DNA of 64,000 bases, from contig NZ_LAVL01000019.1 of assembly GCF_001083785.1 (NCBI RefSeq), positions 1 to 64,000 of the forward strand. Direction: 5' to 3'. The translations under genes were made by a program, and so were the position numbers. The stretch's first letter is position 1; each line of letters starts with the position of its first letter. Below are positions 1 to 6,783 of the stretch, one piece after another. Below the pieces are notes generated by a model. The model saw only the letters and a list, made by a program, of their open reading frames with translations. It made no database searches and had not been told where the DNA came from. This DNA is from Nonomuraea sp. SBT364 (GTDB lineage: Bacteria > Actinomycetota > Actinomycetes > Streptosporangiales > Streptosporangiaceae).

Positions 1-465
1 CACCTTCTGATCGAGCACCCCGGCTCCCACCGCCCCCCGGTACGCGGTCAGCCGCCGCACCGCCTCCGTCGCGGACGCGTCCTCACGCAGCGGGTCCGGC
101 CCCAGCGAGGCGAACAGGGCGGCCACGCCCCGCGAGTCGAGGGACTCGCAGCGGGAGGGCGCGATGAGGTCGTACGCGACCGTACCCGTGGCCAGCCGCA
201 GCCGGGTGCCGCCCCGGGGCGCTGACGCCGGCTCGTCGTGGCGCAGGAAGAGGCCCCGCATGCCGAGGTGCACGTGGATCGCCGGAAGCCCGTCCTCGAA
301 GTGGTAGAGCAGATGCTTGCCGACGGCCTCCACCCGGGCTAGCGTCCCCCCGTCGTAGGGCCGCGCGGGGAAGCGTCCCTGCGGGCTGGAGGCACGCACG
401 ACGTAACCGGCGAGGGCCTCGTGCTGCTCGCGGGCGTGGCGGTGGATCAGGTGGCCTTCGGGCAT
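1..465 (-). CDS. Fpg/Nei family DNA glycosylase / AP lyase, 3' end cut by the window edge
   Basis: The reading frame starts at ATG 465 and runs off the left edge after 155 codons. The N-terminus MPEGHLIHRHA carries the Pro2-Glu3 catalytic pair of Fpg/Nei base-excision glycosylases. Lys50, in the VGKHLLYHF motif, matches the conserved beta-elimination lysine, and HVHLGMRG follows as in the family core. The helix-two-turn-helix and zinc finger would lie outside the window. The HLIHRHA signature is closer to actinobacterial Nei2-type enzymes than to MutM, but which subgroup is uncertain. By family knowledge it excises oxidised bases from DNA. I see no clear Shine-Dalgarno sequence. Confidence 0.88.
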   Translation of the reverse strand, partial: MPEGHLIHRHAREQHEALAGYVVRASSPQGRFPARPYDGGTLARVEAVGKHLLYHFEDGLPAIHVHLGMRGLFLRHDEPASAPRGGTRLRLATGTVAYDLIAPSRCESLDSRGVAALFASLGPDPLREDASATEAVRRLTAYRGAVGAGVLDQKV

Positions 466-592
466 ACTCCGGGCTTTACCCGCGAACCGGGCCGCCGCGC
501 CGGTGAGCCGCAGGTCGAGCGCCGTCGGGTACGCGCTGTCGTTCACCCTGCCGACCAGCAGCGGCTCGGCGGGCGGATCCTCCGTACAGCCC

Positions 593-925
593 CTAGCCGC
601 GTGGCGCGTACATGATCACCAGGACGCCGGCCACGCAGATCAGCGCGCCGATGACGTCCCAGCGGTCGGGCCGGAATCCGTCGGCGACCATGCCCCACGC
701 CAGGGACCCGGCGACGAAGACGCCCCCGTAGGCAGCCAGGATGCGACCGAAGTTGGCGTCCGGCTGCAACGTGGCGACGAAACCGTACAAGCCCAGCGCT
801 ACGACGCCGGCGCCGATCCAGAGCAGGCCGCGCTGCTCACGTACGCCTTGCCAGATCAGCCACGCGCCGCCGATCTCGGCGAGCGCGGCCAGGGCGAACA
901 GCAGCAGGGAGCGGACGATCGTCAT
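593..925 (-). CDS. UPF0060 (YnfA-like) small membrane protein
   Basis: A 110-aa protein beginning [19 protein letters not shown], with four hydrophobic segments in the order typical of UPF0060/YnfA, which resembles small multidrug resistance transporters in size and topology. The family signatures seen are EIGGAWLIW near the start, YGGVFV in the middle and a final helix ending VIMYAPRG. It lies 127 bases upstream of the glycosylase gene on the same strand, which is not close enough to argue strongly for one operon. Transport function is family inference; no substrate can be read from the sequence. Confidence 0.9.
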   Translation of the reverse strand: MTIVRSLLLFALAALAEIGGAWLIWQGVREQRGLLWIGAGVVALGLYGFVATLQPDANFGRILAAYGGVFVAGSLAWGMVADGFRPDRWDVIGALICVAGVLVIMYAPRG

Positions 926-1138
926 GACCGTCAGTACAGCGCATCACAGGCCACTCGCGAGCGGCGGGGTGAACCGGCCGGCCCGGCGGTAGAAGCCCGG
1001 ACGGGAGCCTTCGGGAAGGGCAATCAGCAGCGTATACCGCCTCTATACCGTCGATGCCTATTTTCGGTAGCGCTTCGACGCGCACGACGGGAGTTTCTCC
1101 ACCTGATAAGTCGTGTCACCCCTCCGAAATGGAATGAC

Positions 1139-2380
1139 ATGCTGAAAAAACGCTTAGCAAGCGCGGCTGTGCTCCTGACCGTCGTGGCCGGTGGTCTGGT
1201 CGCGACATCCGTTCCCGCCTCGGCGGCCCCTAACTACCAACTGCCCTTTCCCTGCGGTCAGAAGTGGCGGCTGAACACCTGGGACGCCTCGCACGCCCCC
1301 TCCCTGGACATGGTTCGCGAGCCGCAATCGGAAACCGAAGGTTCGTTGCTGGTCGCCCCGGCCTCCGGCACGGTGAACCAGTCGTACGAACACAGCGATG
1401 CCGGCCACATGGTTCAGATCGACCATGGCGGCGGTCACTTCACCACGTTCATCCACCTACAGTCGCGTGACGTGCGCGCGGGCGACAGAGTCACGCAGGG
1501 GCAGACCATCGGGCGGGTCGGGCACACCGGCCGCACCGCGAACGGAACGCCGCATCTGCACTACGAGCAGGGCTACGACGCCAACGGCGACGGGAGCGCT
1601 TCCTGGGGTTTCGAGGGCGCTGAGCGCGTCAAGGCCGTGTTCGACGGCAAGGCGTACGGGCCCGCTCCCGGCGGTGAGTGGCGCAACGTCGAGAGCCGGA
1701 ACGGCTGCAAGCGAAGGGTCGGCAACAGTGTCACTGGTGACTCGTTCACCGATCTGCTGGCCGTGGATGCCGGTGGCACGATGCGGTTGTACAGCAACAA
1801 CTTCGCGCGTGACGACGGTCAGCCGTGGGGCAGTGCGCCGCGTGAGGTGGGCCATGGCTGGGGCGGTTCGACTCGGATCATCCCGGCTGATGTGACCGGT
1901 GATGGGTTCACCGATCTGCTGGCCGTGGACGCTGCTGGCACGATGCGGCTGTATAGCAACAACTTCGTACGTGACGACGGTCAGCCGTGGGGCAGTGCGC
2001 CGCGTGAGGTGGGTCACGGCTGGGGCGGTTCGACTCGGATCATCCCGGCTGACGTCACTGGTGATGGGTTCACCGATCTGCTGGCCGTGGACGCTGCTGG
2101 CACGATGCGGCTGTACAGCAACAACTTCGCGCGTGACGACGGTCAGCCCTGGGCGAGTGCGCCGCGTGAGGTGGGCCATGGTTGGAGCGGTTCGACTCGG
2201 ATCATCCCGGCTGATGTGACCGGTGATGGGTTCACCGATCTGCTGGCCGTGGATGCCGGTGGCACGATGCGGCTCTACAGCAACAACTTCGCGCGGGACG
2301 ACGGTCAGCCGTGGGCAGCGCGCCGCGTGAGGTCGGCCACGGCTGGAGCAGTACGACTCGGATCATCCCGGCTGATGTGA
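1139..2380 (+). CDS. Secreted M23-like peptidase with FG-GAP-like repeats, frameshifted near its 3' end
   Basis: The start is ATG 1139, giving a signal peptide (KKR, hydrophobic core, cleavage near ASAAP). Residues about 35-190 look like an M23/LytM endopeptidase: HAPSLDM resembles the first metal site, and HMVQIDHGGG and PHLHYEQG are typical of the fold. From 1724 onward come 54-aa repeats with the core TGDGFTDLLAVDA. At about 2313-2315 the expected run of four G in the W-G codons is three, so the frame breaks in the fourth repeat and reads 20-30 unrelated residues to the stop at 2380. Without the shift the protein would continue to 2697. A sequencing error in a repeat is possible. Predicted location: cell wall or exterior. 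Confidence 0.78.
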   Translation: MLKKRLASAAVLLTVVAGGLVATSVPASAAPNYQLPFPCGQKWRLNTWDASHAPSLDMVREPQSETEGSLLVAPASGTVNQSYEHSDAGHMVQIDHGGGHFTTFIHLQSRDVRAGDRVTQGQTIGRVGHTGRTANGTPHLHYEQGYDANGDGSASWGFEGAERVKAVFDGKAYGPAPGGEWRNVESRNGCKRRVGNSVTGDSFTDLLAVDAGGTMRLYSNNFARDDGQPWGSAPREVGHGWGGSTRIIPADVTGDGFTDLLAVDAAGTMRLYSNNFVRDDGQPWGSAPREVGHGWGGSTRIIPADVTGDGFTDLLAVDAAGTMRLYSNNFARDDGQPWASAPREVGHGWSGSTRIIPADVTGDGFTDLLAVDAGGTMRLYSNNFARDDGQPWAARRVRSATAGAVRLGSSRLM

Positions 2381-2694
2381 CCGGTGATGGGTTCACCGAT
2401 CTGCTGGCCGTGGATGCCGGTGGCACGATGCGGTTGTACAGCAACAACTTCGTACGCGACGACGGTCAGCCGTGGGGCAGCGCGCCGCGTGAGGTGGGCC
2501 ACGGCTGGGGCGGTTCGACTCGGATCATCCCGGCTGATGTGACCGGTGATGGGTTCACCGATCTGCTGGCCGTGGATGCCGGTGGCACGATGCGGCTCTA
2601 CAGCAACAACTTCGTACGCGACGACGGTCAGCCCTGGGGCAGTGCCCCGCGCGAGGTCGGCCACGGCTGGGCCGACAACGTCCGCATCCTGGCT
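1724..2694 (+). repeat. Six tandem copies of a 162-bp coding repeat
   Basis: The landmark GATCTGCTGG occurs at 1751, 1913, 2075, 2237, 2398 and 2560. The spacing is 162 bp except for one 161-bp step, which is the one-base deletion. Each unit encodes 54 residues with a TGDGFTDLLAVD motif resembling FG-GAP/VCBS calcium-binding propeller blades. Copies differ at only a few positions, pointing to recent amplification or homogenisation. Confidence 0.92.
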
Positions 2695-2697
2695 TGA
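2314..2697 (+). pseudogene. Detached 3' end of the M23/FG-GAP gene (after a 1-base deletion)
   Basis: In the next frame the repeat continues from GSAPREVGHGW through two full units and the terminal HGWADNVRILA to TGA 2695-2697. That terminal sequence parallels the natural C-terminus of the neighbouring repeat protein (HGWSGSVRILA). The tail has no start signal of its own: a GTG codon falls at 2311, but it lies inside the repeat and has no ribosome-binding site. It is the lost C-terminal third of the preceding gene. A minus-one slip on TGGG would restore the frame, but I see no strong slippery heptamer. Confidence 0.8.
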
Positions 2698-2738
2698 CCC
2701 CCATCACCGGGCCCTTCCTCATCGTTCATGGAGTAGCC

Positions 2739-4142
2739 ATGCGACATGCCCTCACCCGATCCCTGACCGGATTACTCCTGTCCCTGTGCCTCTCGGTGCC
2801 CATCGCCGTGATGTCTTCGGCTCCCGCCCAGGCAGCGGACACCGTGCCATGCGACAAGAACGGAACCACCTCCGCCGATGCCGCCATCGCGACGCAGCTG
2901 AACAGGCAACTGACCGGTCGCATGCGGGACTCGATGACGGCTTATCGGGTGTCCTGCGCCCGCGTCATCATCGCCACCGTCAAGAGTCGTGGCCTGCCGA
3001 TTCGGGCCGCACAGATCGCCATCACCACCACCATCGTCGAAACCACCATCCGCAACCTGACCTACGGCGCCGACGACAGCGTCGGGCTCTTCCAGCAGCG
3101 TCCCTCACAGGGCTGGGGAACGGTCGAGCAGATCCTGAACCCCGTCTACGCGACGAACAAGTTCCTCAGCAAGATGCTCCAGTTCGACTGGCGAGACGAT
3201 CCCATCGGACAGATCTGCCAGCAGGTGCAGGTCTCCGCCTTTCCCGAGAAGTACGCCGAAGAGGCTGGGGACGGCGTGGCCATCGCGAACGCCGTTTGGT
3301 CCATGTCGGAACCTGCGGAACTCCCCAGCAACAGCGTGACGGGTGATTCGTTCACCGATCTGCTGGCCGTGGACGCCGGTGGCACGATGCGGCTCTACAG
3401 CAACAACTTCGCGCGTGACGACGGTCGGCCGTGGGCGAGTGCGCCGCGCGAGGTCGGTCACGGCTGGGGCGGTTCGACCAGGATCATCCCGGCTGACGTC
3501 ACTGGTGACGGGTTCACCGATCTGCTGGCCGTGGATGCCGGTGGCACGATGCGGCTCTACAGCAACAACTTCGCCCGTGACGACGGCCAGCCGTGGGGCA
3601 GTGCGCCGCGTGAGGTGGGCCATGGCTGGAGTAGTACGACCAGGATCATCCCGGCTGACGTGACCGGTGACGGGTTCACCGATCTGCTGGCCGTGGACGC
3701 TGCTGGCACGATGCGGCTCTACAGCAACAACTTCGCCCGTGACGACGGCCAGCCGTGGGGCAGTGCGCCGCGTGAGGTGGGCCACGGTTGGAGCGGTACG
3801 ACTCGGATCATCCCGGCTGATGTGACCGGTGACGGGTTCACGGATCTGCTGGCGGTGGATGCCGGTGGCACGATGCGGTTGTACAGCAACAACTTCATGC
3901 GGGACGACGGTCAGCCGTGGGGCAGTGCGCCGCGTGAGGTGGGCCACGGTTGGAGCAGTACGACTCGGATCATCCCGGCTGATGTGACCGGTGATGGGTT
4001 CACCGATCTGCTGGCCGTGGATGCCGGTGGCACGATGCGGCTCTACAGCAACAACTTCGTACGCGACGACGGTCAGCCGTGGGGCAGCGCGCCGCGTGAG
4101 GTCGGCCACGGCTGGAGCGGTTCGGTCCGCATCCTGGCTTGA
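2739..4142 (+). CDS. Secreted lysozyme/transglycosylase-like protein with five FG-GAP-like repeats
   Basis: Start ATG 2739 is preceded by GGAG and gives a signal peptide ending near APAQAAD; the protein is 467 aa. Residues about 45-205 form a globular domain with VETTIRNL and DSVGLFQQRPSQGWG, a motif set seen in actinobacterial secreted proteins of lytic-transglycosylase-like fold. A catalytic Glu is plausible in IVETTI but unproven. The C-terminal part is five 54-aa repeats nearly identical to those of the upstream gene, ending HGWSGSVRILA. The upstream gene would end 41 bases earlier if unbroken, so the two probably form an operon. Likely exported and cell-wall associated. The enzymatic activity is inference. 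Confidence 0.82.
   Translation: MRHALTRSLTGLLLSLCLSVPIAVMSSAPAQAADTVPCDKNGTTSADAAIATQLNRQLTGRMRDSMTAYRVSCARVIIATVKSRGLPIRAAQIAITTTIVETTIRNLTYGADDSVGLFQQRPSQGWGTVEQILNPVYATNKFLSKMLQFDWRDDPIGQICQQVQVSAFPEKYAEEAGDGVAIANAVWSMSEPAELPSNSVTGDSFTDLLAVDAGGTMRLYSNNFARDDGRPWASAPREVGHGWGGSTRIIPADVTGDGFTDLLAVDAGGTMRLYSNNFARDDGQPWGSAPREVGHGWSSTTRIIPADVTGDGFTDLLAVDAAGTMRLYSNNFARDDGQPWGSAPREVGHGWSGTTRIIPADVTGDGFTDLLAVDAGGTMRLYSNNFMRDDGQPWGSAPREVGHGWSSTTRIIPADVTGDGFTDLLAVDAGGTMRLYSNNFVRDDGQPWGSAPREVGHGWSGSVRILA
3330..4139 (+). repeat. Five tandem copies of the same 162-bp repeat
   Basis: GATCTGCTGG recurs at 3357, 3519, 3681, 3843 and 4005, exactly 162 bp apart. Units are interchangeable in sequence with those at 1724-2694, including a recurring AGG/AAG (Gly/Ala) polymorphism at the same position. 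This suggests exchange between the two genes. Confidence 0.92.
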
Positions 4143-4149
4143 GCTCACC

Positions 4150-4195
4150 CCCGCCGGTGCCGGCCGCCCACCACCGGGCGGCCGGCACCGGCGGG
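4150..4195. terminator. Perfect 20-bp stem-loop between convergent genes
   Basis: Arms 4150-4169 and 4176-4195 are exact inverted repeats with a 6-base ACCACC loop. The hairpin lies 8 bases after the stop of the repeat gene and before the convergent MarR gene. There is no T-tract on either side, as is common for actinobacterial terminators. Bases 4196-4339 that follow show nothing convincing. Confidence 0.8.
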
Positions 4196-4339
4196 CCCAC
4201 TACCAGCACAGCCGATGGAGGCCACGCCCACCATGCGGCGCGTGCGGATCGAGACCGACCGGCCCGTGGCCTTCCCTGCACCCCCGGCCGGCACGGCAGA
4301 AAGGACCCGCTGTCCGTGTCGGGGAGGCGTACGGCGTGG

Positions 4340-4795
4340 TCAGGGCCGGGCGCGGCGGGCCAGGGCCTGCCCCGCGGGCAGGTCGCCGACGAAGGCCCGC
4401 AGAAAGCCGAAGAGCTGTTCAAGATCGTGCCCTTCCGCCGCGGCGTCGAGCGACCGGTAGAGGTCTTCCTCGATCTCGATGATCTCCTGGTTCAGCCCTG
4501 CTCCTTCCGCGGTGAGCGACAACTCGATGTGGCGGCGGTCGTGGGCTGCCACATCGCGCTTGACCAGGCCGGCGGCGACCAGCCGGTCGACGAGCCGGCT
4601 CGGGCTGGTGCCGCTCTCGCAGACCAGCAGTTCGCCGAGGCCGTTGAGTGTCAGCGGGCCCCGCTGCTGCAGGACGCGGATGACCTCGGCCTGGGACGGC
4701 GTGATGCCGAGCGGCCGCAGGGCCTGGCCGAGCAGCCGGTTGCCTTCCCGTTGCGCGGCCAGGATCAGGTAGCGGAGTTCTTCAGCGGGCCGCAA
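4340..4795 (-). CDS. MarR-family transcriptional regulator
   Basis: A 151-aa protein with the MarR winged-helix layout: an N-terminal helix (RPAEELRYLILAAQ), ITPSQAEVIRVLQQRGPLTLNGLGE, a recognition region with SPSRLVDRLVAAGLVKR, and a wing at AHDRRHIELSLTAEG. It overlaps the end of the hydrolase gene by 14 bases, so the two are co-transcribed and translationally coupled. A perfect 20-bp palindrome at the operon promoter (5547-5566) is the obvious autoregulatory site. The ligand is unknown. Confidence 0.9.
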   Translation of the reverse strand: MRPAEELRYLILAAQREGNRLLGQALRPLGITPSQAEVIRVLQQRGPLTLNGLGELLVCESGTSPSRLVDRLVAAGLVKRDVAAHDRRHIELSLTAEGAGLNQEIIEIEEDLYRSLDAAAEGHDLEQLFGFLRAFVGDLPAGQALARRARP

Positions 4796-5534
4796 CGGCC
4801 ACCGCCGGGTCGTCGACTCTTTCGGTCAGGAACGCCTCGACGGCGCGGGCGTAGGTTTCGGGGTGGGTGAAGCGGAACATGTGGCCGGTCCGTTCCAGCA
4901 CGATCTCGCGGGCCTCGGGGATGCCGGCTCGCATGACCTGCGCCGCTTCCTCGCCGATGAGCTCGTCGTGTGACGGCGTGATGATCAGAGTGGGTACGCC
5001 GACCCTGTCGAGCTGTTCGGTGTAGTCGGCGGCCAGTGCCGCGGTGACCCGGGCGCCGAACGATGCGGCGGGGGTGTTGGCCAGGAACAGCCGGCGGCTG
5101 TCGGCCTCGCTCCAGGGGATCTGGCCCTCGCGGTCGTGGGGCGAGGCGAGCCGGTGGGCGTGCGCGCGCAGCACCAGGTGCCGGTAGAGGTCTCCCCGCA
5201 GCCTGCCCATGATCCGCATGGCGGACTTCCAGAGCGGCGAGGAGATCGGGTTGGCGGCGAAACCGCCGGACATCACCAGGCCGCGCAGCCCGGCCGGTCG
5301 GCGGACGGCCAGCGCCAGCGCGATGTTGGCCCCGAAGGAGTCGCCGACCAGCACGTACTCGTCCAGGTCCGCGACCTGGGCCGCGGCGGCGTCGGCGTAG
5401 GCCTCCATGTCGTCCACGCCTTCGGGGAGCCGGAAGGTGCGCCGGGGCCGGTGGGCCAGAGGAGTGAGCTGCTCAAGGTCCCACGGGGCACCGGAGAAGC
5501 AGGGGACGAAGACCAGCGTCGGTTCACTTGTCAT
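4782..5534 (-). CDS. Alpha/beta-hydrolase
   Basis: A 250-aa alpha/beta-hydrolase. The nucleophile elbow is GDSFG with Ser66; SHDEL contains the probable acid Asp and TGHMF the catalytic His near the C-terminus. The start at ATG 5534 is chosen because a TTGACA / AATTTA promoter places the transcription start at about that codon, implying a leaderless mRNA; an in-frame ATG at 5558 lies inside the operator and has no ribosome-binding site. It is the first gene of an operon with marR. The substrate is unknown. Detoxification of the MarR ligand is a plausible but unproven role. Confidence 0.85.
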   Translation of the reverse strand: MTSEPTLVFVPCFSGAPWDLEQLTPLAHRPRRTFRLPEGVDDMEAYADAAAAQVADLDEYVLVGDSFGANIALALAVRRPAGLRGLVMSGGFAANPISSPLWKSAMRIMGRLRGDLYRHLVLRAHAHRLASPHDREGQIPWSEADSRRLFLANTPAASFGARVTAALAADYTEQLDRVGVPTLIITPSHDELIGEEAAQVMRAGIPEAREIVLERTGHMFRFTHPETYARAVEAFLTERVDDPAVAVAAR

Positions 5535-5540
5535 GAGGAT

Positions 5541-5569
5541 TAAATTACACGACATATATGTCGTGTCAA
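5541..5569 (-). promoter_or_regulatory. Hydrolase-marR promoter with a perfect palindromic operator
   Basis: On the minus strand, TTGACA (5569-5564) is followed after exactly 17 bases by AATTTA (5546-5541), six bases before the hydrolase ATG. The perfect 20-bp palindrome at 5547-5566 (half-site ACACGACATA) fills the spacer and overlaps the -35 box, so MarR binding would block RNA polymerase. The palindrome is seen directly. Its assignment to this MarR is inference from position. Confidence 0.85.
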
Positions 5570-6046
5570 CTAATCTGGCCGAGACTCGCGGTGCGGCAGC
5601 GGTGTCGGCTCGCCGGCGAGCGGGCGACTCGCCGCCGCGTCCTTCCGCGCCGCCGCGATGATGAGCGCCCCGGCGACGACCCCCGCGAAGAACGGGGACG
5701 GCACGAGAAGGACGCCGCCCAGCGCGCACCACGCGGCGAGGCCCCAGCCGGCCCAGGCCGGCACGGCCACCGCGCGTCCGGCCAGATGCCAGATCAGGCA
5801 GCCCAGCAGGATCAGAGGCACGCCGAAGCCTCCGGGGCCACCCCAGAACGTGACCTTGTTCTGCAGGGACTCGACAGTCGGGGCGGACCCCTCGGCGAGC
5901 ACGAGCGGGACGGCTGCCCACATCCCCCGGCTCGCCCAGGCGGTGACGTCCCCCCAGGCGATGACGGCCAGCAGGATCAGATGCCCCGCGCCCAGCACGA
6001 CCATGATCCCGCTCGCCCAGCGGAGCAGCGGCTTTCTGGAGTTCAA
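5570..6046 (-). CDS. Small membrane protein, DUF6463-like
   Basis: The chosen start is TTG 6046 because AAGGGGAAG lies 5-12 bases upstream; the frame is open further 5' but without a better signal. The product is about 158 aa with four hydrophobic segments (MVVLGAGHLILLAVIAW, a middle pair including VPLILLGCLIWHLAG, and AWCALGGVLLVP). The conserved-looking block ESLQNKVTFWGGPGGFGVP resembles DUF6463 proteins as I remember them. It is divergent from a TetR gene with shared operators, so it is probably that regulator's target. Function unknown. Confidence 0.72.
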   Translation of the reverse strand: MNSRKPLLRWASGIMVVLGAGHLILLAVIAWGDVTAWASRGMWAAVPLVLAEGSAPTVESLQNKVTFWGGPGGFGVPLILLGCLIWHLAGRAVAVPAWAGWGLAAWCALGGVLLVPSPFFAGVVAGALIIAAARKDAAASRPLAGEPTPLPHRESRPD

Positions 6047-6078
6047 CGAGACTTCCCCTTTCTGGCGAAACGCTGATC

Positions 6079-6117
6079 TATACGGTGCCGTACAAATCAT
6101 GTGTACGGTAACGTACA
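6079..6117. promoter_or_regulatory. Two 16-bp TetR-type operators in a divergent promoter
   Basis: TATACGGTGCCGTACA (6079-6094) and TGTACGGTAACGTACA (6102-6117) match at 13 of 16 positions and each is an imperfect palindrome; their centres are 23 bp apart. On the minus strand TACACA (6104-6099), a 17-base spacer and TATAGA (6081-6076) form a promoter for the membrane-protein gene, covered by both sites. The downstream site overlaps the first annotated TetR codons, which bears on the true TetR start. Confidence 0.8.
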
Positions 6118-6698
6118 ACTTGAACGCGATCAACGGAGGTGGCCCGATTCCCGCCGTTCCCCGCACGACCCGAGCCCGCTGGATCGAGGCGGGCCTCGAA
6201 GCCCTCGCTCGCGGCGGGCCCGACGCGGTCCGCGTCGAGACGCTCGCCGCCACGCTCGGCGTGACCAAAGGCGGGTTCTACGGATACTTCGACGGCCGTC
6301 CCGCGTTGCTGGCGGAGATGCTCGACGAGTGGGAGCGCCGCTGCACCCGCGAGCTCATCGCCCAGGCCGACGCCGAGGGTGGCGACGCCGCGGCGCGGAT
6401 CCGCCGCGTCGGTCAGCTCAGCTTCTCGGAGGACTTCCACCGGGTCGACCTCGCGGTCCGGGCCTGGGCGCACCACGACGAGGCCGTCGCGGCGCGCCTG
6501 CGGCGGATCGACAACGAACGCATGGACTTCCTGCGCACGATGTTCGGCGCCTTCGTCACCGACCCGGACGAGGTCGAGGCGCGCAGCATCCTGGCGTTCT
6601 CGCTGGCCATCGGCCGGAACTTCATGGTCGTGGACCACCCCGGGCGCACCAAGCGCGAAGCCGTCCAACTGGCGGGCGAATACCTCCTGCGCCCGTGA
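6099..6698 (+). CDS. TetR-family transcriptional regulator
   Basis: A TetR protein of up to 199 aa. The HTH is TLAATLGVTKGGFYGYFDGRPALLAEML; the C-terminal domain is all-helical and generic. The start is uncertain. ATG 6099 has no ribosome-binding site and sits on an operator. A strong GGAGGT at 6135-6140 lies six bases before an in-frame ATT at 6147, which gives a protein starting just before PAVPRTTRARW, closer to the usual TetR N-terminus. It is divergent from the DUF6463-like gene, with the palindromes at 6079-6117 between them. Ligand unknown. Confidence 0.88.
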   Translation: MCTVTYNLNAINGGGPIPAVPRTTRARWIEAGLEALARGGPDAVRVETLAATLGVTKGGFYGYFDGRPALLAEMLDEWERRCTRELIAQADAEGGDAAARIRRVGQLSFSEDFHRVDLAVRAWAHHDEAVAARLRRIDNERMDFLRTMFGAFVTDPDEVEARSILAFSLAIGRNFMVVDHPGRTKREAVQLAGEYLLRP

Positions 6699-6700
6699 CG

Positions 6701-6718
6701 TCCGGCGGACTCGCCGGA
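6701..6718. terminator. Short stem-loop after the TetR gene
   Basis: TCCGGCG (6701-6707) pairs with CGCCGGA (6712-6718) across a GACT loop, three bases after the TetR stop. It has no T-tract, so it is a weak terminator candidate. Confidence 0.45.
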
Positions 6719-6783
6719 GCCGATTGTCGGAGCCGGTGGCTAGGGTTCGGGGCCATGATCGCTTGTATGTGCGAGGGGTCCCG

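Noticed and set aside
1114..1141. TGTCACC near the M23 gene as an ECF41 -35 element
   Set aside because: No CGTC or CATC occurs at the required 16-base spacing.
1724..4139. Regular repeat ladder that could suggest a CRISPR array
   Set aside because: The 162-bp units are contiguous and coding, without spacers, and translate into a conserved 54-aa motif; no cas gene is present.
4196..4339. Possible small plus-strand gene from ATG 4215 after the terminator
   Set aside because: GGAG overlaps the codon itself, the composition is random, and the frame runs into the convergent MarR gene.
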